Assembly (NCBI RefSeq): GCF_900116285.1
Contig: NZ_FPAJ01000003.1
Location: forward strand, 475,978-539,977
DNA length: 64,000 nucleotides
Reading direction: 5' to 3'
From: Sulfitobacter marinus
GTDB lineage: Bacteria > Pseudomonadota > Alphaproteobacteria > Rhodobacterales > Rhodobacteraceae
The notes under the pieces are model-generated. The model searched no databases and was not told the DNA's origin. It saw nothing but the letters and a program-made list of their open reading frames with translations. Below are positions 53,481 to 64,000 of this stretch, one piece after another. Both the position numbers and the translations under genes were made by a program. Positions within the stretch are counted from its first letter, which is position 1; each line of letters begins with the position of its first letter.

Positions 53481-56096
53481 ATGGACTTGAGCAAGTTCAC
53501 GGAGAGATCGCGTGGCTTTATTCAGGCAGCGCAGACAATCGCAACAAGAGAGAGCCACCAACGGCTCATGCCGGAGCATCTGCTCAAAGCGTTGATGGAT
53601 GACGATCAAGGGCTGGCAAGCAATTTGATCACTGCGTCTGGCGGGGATGCATCCGCCGTTGTCGAAGCATTGACCTTGTCGATGGGCAAGATGCCCAAAG
53701 TGTCTGGCGACGCGGCCCAAGTATATCTGGACAATACCACCGCCAAAGTTCTGGCCGAGGCTGAAGAACTGGCCAAGAAAGCCGGTGATAGCTTTGTACC
53801 TGTTGAGCGCGTTTTGATGGCGCTGTGCATGGTGAAATCTGGTGCAAAGGATGCATTGGACAGTGGTAAGGTGACGGCGCAAGCGCTGAACACGGCTATT
53901 AATGATGTGCGCAAGGGGCGGACGGCGGATACCGCCAGCGCCGAAGAAGGCTATGACGCGCTGAAGAAGTACAGCCTCGATCTGACAGAACGTGCCCGCG
54001 ACGGTAAAATCGACCCTATCATTGGCCGGGACGAAGAAATTCGTCGTGCAATGCAGGTGCTTAGCCGTCGTACCAAGAACAACCCGGTTCTGATCGGTGA
54101 GCCCGGCGTTGGTAAAACCGCAATCGCCGAAGGCTTGGCCTTGCGGATTGTCGATGGTGACGTACCCGAAAGCCTGCGCAACAAACGTTTGTTGGCGCTG
54201 GACATGGGGGCTTTGATCGCCGGCGCAAAATACCGCGGTGAATTCGAAGAGCGCCTGAAGGCCGTTCTGACCGAAGTGACCGAAGCCGCTGGCGAAGTGA
54301 TCTTGTTCATCGACGAAATGCACACCCTTGTTGGTGCAGGTAAGGCGGATGGCGCGATGGATGCGGCCAACTTGATCAAGCCCGCATTGGCGCGCGGTGA
54401 ACTGCACTGCGTTGGTGCCACCACCTTGGATGAATACCGCAAATACGTTGAAAAAGACGCAGCACTTGCGCGGCGGTTCCAGCCCGTGATGGTGAATGAA
54501 CCCACGGTCGAAGACACTGTATCGATTTTGCGCGGTATTAAGGAAAAGTACGAACTGCACCACGGTGTACGCATTAGTGACAGTGCTTTGGTCGCTGCGG
54601 CGACACTGTCGCATCGCTATATCACCGACCGCTTCCTGCCGGACAAGGCGATTGACCTGATGGACGAAGCGGCCAGCCGCTTGCGGATGCAGGTCGACAG
54701 CAAACCCGAAGAACTGGACGCGCTGGACCGTCAGATCATGCAGCTGCAGATCGAAGCCGAGGCGTTGAAGAAAGAAGATGACGCCGCGAGCAAAGACCGG
54801 CTGGAAAAGCTGGAAAAAGAGCTGAGCGATCTTCAGGAAAAAGCCGATGCGATGACCGCGCAATGGCAAAGCGAACGCGACCGTCTTGAAGGCGCGCGGG
54901 AGCTGAAGGAAAAGCTGGACCGTGCCCGGGCCGAGCTGGATATCGCCAAGCGCGAAGGCAATCTGGCCAAAGCCGGGGAGCTGTCTTACGGCGTCATTCC
55001 CGATCTGGAACGCCAACTTGGCGAGGCCGAGGAGAGCGAAGCGGATGTGATGGTGGAAGAGGCCGTGCGCCCCGACCAGATCGCAAGCGTGGTTGAACGC
55101 TGGACAGGTATTCCTGCGGGCCGGATGCTGGAAGGCGAACGTGACAAGCTGTTGCGCATGGAAGAGCAGTTGCACAACCGTGTGATTGGTCAGGACCAAG
55201 CGGTCAAAGCCGTCGCGAATGCGGTGCGCCGTGCACGGGCCGGTCTGAACGACGAGGCGCGGCCTTTGGGCAGCTTCTTGTTCCTTGGGCCGACCGGCGT
55301 GGGTAAGACCGAGCTGACCAAAGCTGTGGCCGAGTTCCTGTTCGACGACGAAAACGCGATGGTGCGGATCGACATGAGCGAATTTATGGAGAAACACGCC
55401 GTGTCTCGCTTGATCGGTGCCCCTCCCGGCTATGTCGGCTATGACGAAGGCGGCGTTTTGACCGAAGCCGTGCGGCGCAGACCCTATCAGGTGGTGCTGT
55501 TTGACGAGGTCGAAAAGGCGCACCCTGATGTGTTCAACGTGCTGTTGCAGGTTCTTGACGATGGTGTGCTGACCGATGGCCAGGGCCGCAAGGTTGATTT
55601 CAAGCAAACGCTGATCGTTTTGACCAGCAACCTTGGTGCCCAAGCGCTAAGCCAGTTGCCCGAAGGCGGGGATATGGCGCAGGCCAAGCGGGATGTCATG
55701 GACGCGGTGCGCGGGCATTTCCGGCCCGAGTTCCTGAACCGTCTGGATGAAACGATCATCTTTGACCGTTTGGCACGCGCTGACATGAACGGGATCGTTG
55801 ATATCCAGATCAGCCGTTTGCTCAAACGTCTTGCCGGTCGCAAGATTGATCTGCAGCTGGACGATGATGCGCGGCAATGGCTCGCGGATGAAGGCTATGA
55901 CCCTGTGTTCGGTGCACGGCCGTTGAAGCGGGTGATCCAACGTGCGCTCCAGGATCCGCTGGCTGAGATGATCCTGGCCGGGGATGTGATGGATGGTGAT
56001 CTGATCCCCGTCACCTCGGGTGCGGATGGTCTGATCATTGGTGATCGGGTGGCGGCCAGCAATAGGCCAAAACCGGATGACGCGACCGTTCACTAA
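53481..56096 (+). CDS. clpB: ATP-dependent disaggregase ClpB
   Basis: Predicted protein of 871 residues, normal for ClpB (about 860). Order: Clp-N repeats (1-145), AAA1 with GEPGVGKTA and [12 protein letters not shown], the long M-domain coiled coil (about 400-530, [18 protein letters not shown]), AAA2 with GPTGVGKTE, and the pore motif [13 protein letters not shown], and a D2-small domain. It works with DnaK to rescue aggregated proteins. AGGAGAGA supports ATG 53481. A heat-shock-like promoter precedes it and a terminator follows. Confidence 0.97.
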   Translation: MDLSKFTERSRGFIQAAQTIATRESHQRLMPEHLLKALMDDDQGLASNLITASGGDASAVVEALTLSMGKMPKVSGDAAQVYLDNTTAKVLAEAEELAKKAGDSFVPVERVLMALCMVKSGAKDALDSGKVTAQALNTAINDVRKGRTADTASAEEGYDALKKYSLDLTERARDGKIDPIIGRDEEIRRAMQVLSRRTKNNPVLIGEPGVGKTAIAEGLALRIVDGDVPESLRNKRLLALDMGALIAGAKYRGEFEERLKAVLTEVTEAAGEVILFIDEMHTLVGAGKADGAMDAANLIKPALARGELHCVGATTLDEYRKYVEKDAALARRFQPVMVNEPTVEDTVSILRGIKEKYELHHGVRISDSALVAAATLSHRYITDRFLPDKAIDLMDEAASRLRMQVDSKPEELDALDRQIMQLQIEAEALKKEDDAASKDRLEKLEKELSDLQEKADAMTAQWQSERDRLEGARELKEKLDRARAELDIAKREGNLAKAGELSYGVIPDLERQLGEAEESEADVMVEEAVRPDQIASVVERWTGIPAGRMLEGERDKLLRMEEQLHNRVIGQDQAVKAVANAVRRARAGLNDEARPLGSFLFLGPTGVGKTELTKAVAEFLFDDENAMVRIDMSEFMEKHAVSRLIGAPPGYVGYDEGGVLTEAVRRRPYQVVLFDEVEKAHPDVFNVLLQVLDDGVLTDGQGRKVDFKQTLIVLTSNLGAQALSQLPEGGDMAQAKRDVMDAVRGHFRPEFLNRLDETIIFDRLARADMNGIVDIQISRLLKRLAGRKIDLQLDDDARQWLADEGYDPVFGARPLKRVIQRALQDPLAEMILAGDVMDGDLIPVTSGADGLIIGDRVAASNRPKPDDATVH

Positions 56097-56119
56097 GCGA
56101 CACTATATATAACAGTAAC

Positions 56120-56155
56120 AAAGGGCCGTGGCATTTGCTGCGGTCCTTTGCGTTT
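56120..56155 (+). terminator. clpB: Intrinsic terminator of clpB
   Basis: AAAGGGCCG (56120-56128) pairs with CGGTCCTTT (56141-56149), 9 pairs with one G-U, then GCGTTTTGG. 23 bases after the clpB stop. Confidence 0.75.
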
Positions 56156-56257
56156 TGGTGACAATAAGGTGTGATTGCTGAAATGTGGTGGCATACCGTT
56201 TGGTCGATCCCGATCCGGGCGCTATCTACTATATATATAGATGTAAGGAGCGCCCGA

Positions 56258-57166
56258 ATGGCCAACCGCTGGATCAATACGCTGACCGAAAAAGACGTGA
56301 CCCCTGAGGCCGCGTTCATGAACCGACGGCAGATCATGGGGGGGGCCTTGGCGGGGATCGGTTTGGCAGGGATCAGCAGCAGCGCCAGCGCGGCACCCGA
56401 AGGGTTGGAGCCGAACACCTACGAGGAAATCACATCCTACAATAACTACTACGAGTTCGGCACCGGCAAGGATGACCCGGCTAAATATGCAGATGCGCTG
56501 ACCATTGAGCCGTGGACGGTCGAAATTGATGGCATGGTCGACAAACCGGGTGCCTACGCGTTCGAAGACATCTTGAAGGCGATGACCATCGAAGAGCGGC
56601 TCTATAAATTCCGCTGTGTCGAGGCGTGGTCGATGGTGATCCCCTGGAACGGGTTTGAACTGGCTGATCTGTTGAACATGGCAGGGGTACAGTCCGGCGC
56701 GAAATATGTGGCGTTCGAAACAGCCCTACGCCCTGACGAAATGCCCGGCGTCGCCTATCCGGTTCTGGACTGGCCCTATGTTGAAGGGTTGCGGCTGGAC
56801 GAGGCCATGCACCCGCTGACGATTATGGCGACGGGCGTGTATGGCAAAGACATCCTGAAACAGAACGGCGCGCCGCTGCGTTTGGTCGTGCCGTGGAAGT
56901 ACGGCTATAAATCGATCAAGTCTGTGGTGCGGATCACCTTGACCGATACGCAGCCCCCAACAAGCTGGAACAAAGCCAATGCCCGCGAATACGGGTTCTA
57001 TAGTAATGTGAACCCCACGGTTGATCACCCGCGCTGGTCGCAGGCGACCGAACGGGCGATTGGCAGTGGCCTGTTCTCAAAACGCATCGAGACCGAGATG
57101 TTCAACGGATACGAAGAAGACGTGGCAGCGCTCTATGCTGGCATGGACCTGACCAAAGACACCTAA
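56258..57166 (+). CDS. msrP: Protein-methionine-sulfoxide reductase catalytic subunit MsrP
   Basis: Predicted periplasmic molybdoenzyme of 302 residues. A twin-arginine signal follows a short cytoplasmic stretch: MNRRQIMGGALAGIGLAG at residues 18-35, with cleavage near SASAA. The molybdenum-ligating cysteine is in YKFRCVEAWSMVIPW, and VPWKYGYKSIKSV binds the cofactor. It repairs oxidised methionines with electrons from MsrQ. AAGGAG at 56246 fixes ATG 56258. The msrQ gene follows 15 bases later. Confidence 0.95.
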   Translation: MANRWINTLTEKDVTPEAAFMNRRQIMGGALAGIGLAGISSSASAAPEGLEPNTYEEITSYNNYYEFGTGKDDPAKYADALTIEPWTVEIDGMVDKPGAYAFEDILKAMTIEERLYKFRCVEAWSMVIPWNGFELADLLNMAGVQSGAKYVAFETALRPDEMPGVAYPVLDWPYVEGLRLDEAMHPLTIMATGVYGKDILKQNGAPLRLVVPWKYGYKSIKSVVRITLTDTQPPTSWNKANAREYGFYSNVNPTVDHPRWSQATERAIGSGLFSKRIETEMFNGYEEDVAALYAGMDLTKDT

Positions 57167-57181
57167 GGCAGGGCGGACGAC

Positions 57182-57790
57182 GTGGCGCATATCGTGGATC
57201 AGGTAAACGGATTTGTCCGCAAGGTCCCGACATGGCCTGTCTATATACTATGTGTTCTGCCCGTGCCGTGGTTGCTGTACTTGGCACAAACCGGCGGCTT
57301 GGGTGTAGAGCCCATCAGGGCGCTGGAACATGAGCTGGGACAGATTGCGCTTCAACTTCTTATCGCGGGACTGACGATTACACCTTTGCGGAGATACGCA
57401 GGTCTGAACCTGCTCAAGTTTCGCCGATGCTTGGGCTTGATGGCCTTTCTATATGTATCACTGCATCTGTTGGTTTGGCTGGTTTTGGATATCGGCATTC
57501 TAAGCCAGATCTGGGCCGACATTATCAAGCGTCCCTATATCACCATTGGCATGGCGGGCTTTCTTTGTTTGATCCCGTTGGCCGTGACATCAAACAGCTA
57601 TTCGATCCGCAAGCTGGGGCCGAAATGGCGCAGCCTACACAAGCTGACCTATCTGGCTGTGATCTTGGGCGGGGTGCACTTCATCTGGCTGGTCAAAGGG
57701 TTTCAGCCCGAACCGCTGCTCTACATGGCCGTGATTCTTGGTTTGCTGGCGCTGCGGCTGCCAAAACGCCGAAAACGGCAACCTATCTGA
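57182..57790 (+). CDS. msrQ: Haem-binding membrane subunit MsrQ
   Basis: Predicted inner-membrane protein of 202 residues with about six helices, of the ferric-reductase-like family. Haem histidines are candidates in FLYVSLHLLVWLV, KLGPKWRSLHKLTYLA and LGGVHFIWLV. It passes quinol or flavin-derived electrons to MsrP. GTG start at 57182, 15 bases after msrP; no clear Shine-Dalgarno, so coupling with msrP is likely. Confidence 0.93.
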   Translation: MAHIVDQVNGFVRKVPTWPVYILCVLPVPWLLYLAQTGGLGVEPIRALEHELGQIALQLLIAGLTITPLRRYAGLNLLKFRRCLGLMAFLYVSLHLLVWLVLDIGILSQIWADIIKRPYITIGMAGFLCLIPLAVTSNSYSIRKLGPKWRSLHKLTYLAVILGGVHFIWLVKGFQPEPLLYMAVILGLLALRLPKRRKRQPI

Positions 57791-58061
57791 TTTGATTCTG
57801 CCGGACCCGGGGCGATTCCAGACCGATTCACCGGAATCTGCGTCGAAATGGTGGCGCAAACGGCTGCGCTGAATGGTCGAGTCGTGGGGCCTTCTGTGGA
57901 TAACTCAAAAGGTTCCCGAAAAGGTTCCACGCCTTACCTTTAGTAAGAGTAATAATCGTATCCAAACACCCAGAGATCACGCATCATTTGCCAATCAACA
58001 TGCTGATTTTAAGTAAAAATTCAGGAAATTAAGAAAAAGTGCAATATTGTCAAAAAAGGGG
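57791..58061. other. A+T-rich gap upstream of the rRNA operon
   Basis: No supported gene. A perfect DnaA-box sequence (TGTGGATAA, 57895-57903) occurs once. The last 100 bases are A-rich (several AAAAA tracts between 58012 and 58057) and lie where an UP element would sit for the rRNA promoter. Confidence 0.6.
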
Positions 58062-58090
58062 TTGCGGGTATTTGGAACAAACCTTAGAAC
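58062..58090 (+). promoter_or_regulatory. rRNA operon promoter
   Basis: TTGCGG (58062-58067), 17 bases, TAGAAC (58085-58090), then a C-rich initial region. A-tracts just upstream could be an UP element. Transcription would start near 58097, giving a leader of about 410 bases. Confidence 0.65.
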
Positions 58091-58245
58091 CCCCCTTACC
58101 GGAGACGCAGACAAGCCGACACGGTGCGCTAGACGGGACGGACGGAGCTGAGAGGCGATGGAGGTTCAGGAGGCGGAGAAATTCTGAGGTATTCGAGGCG
58201 GGGCGCGCTGAAAGTTACGGCGCATCTTGGTTTCTTTTGTCTCAA

Positions 58246-58257
58246 CGCTCTTTGAAA
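58246..58257 (+). promoter_or_regulatory. boxA antitermination element in the rRNA leader
   Basis: CGCTCTTTGAAA, close to the boxA consensus TGCTCTTTAACA, followed by the conserved leader segment with GATATGTGGGCGGTTTGG. Bound by NusB-S10 in the antitermination complex. Confidence 0.75.
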
Positions 58258-58506
58258 TTGATAATATCTGAAGAGATATGTGGGCGGTTTGGTTCATTCG
58301 ATGGATCAACCTCTTCATATCGCGCTGGTAGCGACGGGCCATTTGGTCTTTAGCGATGATCCAGTGTCAGCTTCACTGTTTGGACGGCTTTCGGCTACTT
58401 TGTAGCTCTAAGCACAACAAACAGAAAAGACGCCTGTAGTATTCAGTAAGTACTGCAGGTCGATGTGCAGAGGTTCGACGTCAAGGATATGATGGTAACA
58501 TCATTT

Positions 58507-59979
<1,473 letters not shown>

Positions 59980-60126
59980 GTTTCTAGTAAATGAGCTTGC
60001 TCATCTCGTGAAACACTTAGCAGGACAGCAAACAAAGCTGTCCACATCAAGGCATCGCAAGATGACCTTTCGGACCGAGCCGTCCTCATATCTCTTCAGA
60101 ACAAGAACACGAGCTACCGCTCGTAT

Positions 60127-60203
<77 letters not shown>

Positions 60204-60221
60204 TATCCCTCGGGGAATGAT

Positions 60222-60297
60222 GGGGCCTTAGCTCAGCTGGGAGAGCGCCTGATTTGCATTCAGGAGGTCAGGAGTTCGATCCTCCTAGGCTCCACCA
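60222..60297 (+). tRNA. tRNA-Ala (TGC)
   Basis: In the 16S-23S spacer, 18 bases after tRNA-Ile. Acceptor GGGGCCT with AGGCTCC, anticodon loop TTTGCAT with TGC, T arm AGTTCGATCCT, encoded CCA. Length 76. Confidence 0.98.
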
Positions 60298-60858
60298 AAT
60301 ACTTCACGCAGTGAGGTGTAAATACAGTGATTAGACCGGCAAGCAGTTTCGACTGTTTGCCCGTCCAATCGGACGGTGCGGAAACGCATTGGTGACATTC
60401 CTTTGGAATGCACCTGATTGACATCGTAAAGAGAGATACAGTTACTTTGAGAGTAATCTTAAAGTAACAAACAACACGATCCGATCTTACCGAGTAAGGT
60501 AATGATCTCGGTTGCTGCTTCTTAGGAAGCCGGTGTTTAGCGGACTGTTTCCTCGGTCTTTTAATCATATCGCGACTGAAATAGACGTGTTGTCCAAGTC
60601 AAGTACACTAACCAGAGACATGACGCCTACTTCCTGCACGGAAGGTGGGCTAGATGCATGTCTCGCTGTCCACTCTTAGAGAGTGGGCGGGTAAAAGTAT
60701 GCTTTTGATCTGGAATAAGGAAAGACAGTTTCTTACCAGCTTCTGTCTTCCACGTTAGACTGGTGTTCTACATTCTATCGGCCGTTGAGGGTCTAAATTG
60801 TCCTCAAGTAGCCGAATAGGCGGTAGGACATTAAACCAGTCTTGCTTTTTCTGGATCA
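60298..60858 (+). other. rRNA spacer between tRNA-Ala and 23S
   Basis: About 560 bases without a gene. It contains several short stems and ends with a 29-base arm (60838-60866) complementary, with two mismatches, to 63696-63724 behind the 23S gene. This is the pre-23S processing stem cut by RNase III. Confidence 0.8.
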
Positions 60859-63707
<2,849 letters not shown>

Positions 63708-63793
63708 CCAGTAGAAGCAAGACTTTTACTCATCATTCAAAAGCATACACACATACATAACTGTACTGACTTGGACATTTGTTGAATTTATTC

Positions 63794-63912
63794 GGTTTGG
63801 TGGTCATAGCGTAAGCAAAACACCCGATCCCATCCCGAACTCGGCAGTTAAGTGCTACTGCGCCAATGGTACTGCGTCTTAAGACGTGGGAGAGTAGGTC
63901 ACCGCCAAACCT
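63794..63912 (+). rRNA. rrf: 5S ribosomal RNA
   Basis: About 119 bases. GGTTTGG (63794-63800) pairs with CCAAACC (63905-63911); internal CCCGATCCCATCCCGAACTC is diagnostic. Lies 86 bases after 23S. Confidence 0.96.
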
Positions 63913-63959
63913 AATAAGTTCAATAAATGTATATCTCTCAATACGATAACAATACAAAA

Positions 63960-63992
63960 AACGCCCGCTGTGAAAATATCACAGCGGGCGTT
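63960..63992 (+). terminator. Intrinsic terminator after the rRNA operon
   Basis: Perfect 14-bp stem (AACGCCCGCTGTGA and TCACAGCGGGCGTT) with a 5-base loop, preceded by an A-run and followed by CTTGCGTT. No tRNA-fMet gene occurs between 5S and this hairpin. Confidence 0.85.
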
Positions 63993-64000
63993 CTTGCGTT

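Noticed and set aside
53460..55643. Minus-strand open frame of 727 codons opposite clpB
   Set aside because: Shadow of the clpB codon pattern; His/Gln/Phe-rich, with no domain.
57895..57903. Perfect DnaA box, considered as a sign of a replication origin
   Set aside because: Only one box, no cluster, no dnaA/hemE/rpmH-type neighbours; may be chance or local regulation near the rRNA operon.
60260..60568. Open frame ending VEPRRIELLTS on the minus strand
   Set aside because: Antisense to tRNA-Ala and spacer; another common false protein.

Overview
The window looks like a chromosomal segment of a marine Rhodobacteraceae (Roseobacter-group alphaproteobacterium). The evidence is about 60% G+C codon usage, the gene order rsmB - heparinase-like - purH - lspA, the PuuD/PuuE urate pathway, an ALDH16-type double aldehyde dehydrogenase, a 41-residue L36 protein, and a 16S-Ile-Ala-23S-5S rRNA operon with a typical alphaproteobacterial leader. 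I see no transposase, integrase, phage gene or CRISPR array. Genus is not determined; Loktanella, Sulfitobacter, Octadecabacter and relatives all fit.

Layout. 1-7410 (+): end of rsmB, heparinase II/III-like protein, purH, lspA, a BamF-type lipoprotein, and a catalytic plus non-catalytic pair of M16 peptidases. 7519-10909 (-): deoC and ALDH16. 10996-17403: purine (urate) catabolism, with uraH on the minus strand and, on the plus strand, a puuE-uraD fusion, ureidoglycine aminohydrolase, allA, an NCS2 permease and puuD. Only allantoate amidohydrolase is missing from the route urate to glyoxylate. 17476-20561: mutL and rmuC, overlapping. 20686-25286: five tightly overlapping genes (FAD oxidoreductase, DUF1365, MFS, DUF3833, SDR) of the kind linked to photo-oxidative stress and lipid modification. 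25358-27692 (-): histidine phosphatase, GST, saccharopine dehydrogenase-like. 27909-30677: a stand-alone formate dehydrogenase alpha subunit.

30806-34164 (-): a WGR mini-protein, a GNAT enzyme, and a response regulator with a hybrid PAS histidine kinase. Divergent from the kinase, 34376-42997 (+): an acyl-CoA synthetase, a complete branched-chain-type ABC importer and a PaaK-like protein that has lost key adenylation motifs. This is probably an uptake-and-activation system for an unknown carboxylic acid. 43123-45910: an iron ABC permease and iron-binding protein, convergent around a terminator, with candidate iron-regulatory operators. 46043-57790: assorted core genes (yghU, PEP-mutase-like, ada, rpmJ, tRNA-Val, N-formylglutamate amidohydrolase, dinB, pyrF, clpB, msrPQ). 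58062-63992: one complete rRNA operon with promoter, boxA, processing stems and terminator.

The features least explained by known genes are non-coding. They are a nested inverted-repeat island between dinB and pyrF (12-bp perfect outer arms at 51804 and 51993 with two internal hairpins), a dispersed intergenic repeat with six copies, a structured 510-bp leader before the purine operon, and a duplicated 27-bp leader before two genes of the ABC importer. No wholly new multi-gene system is evident. The importer/synthetase/degenerate-PaaK locus and the dinB-pyrF island are the best candidates for unknown biology.
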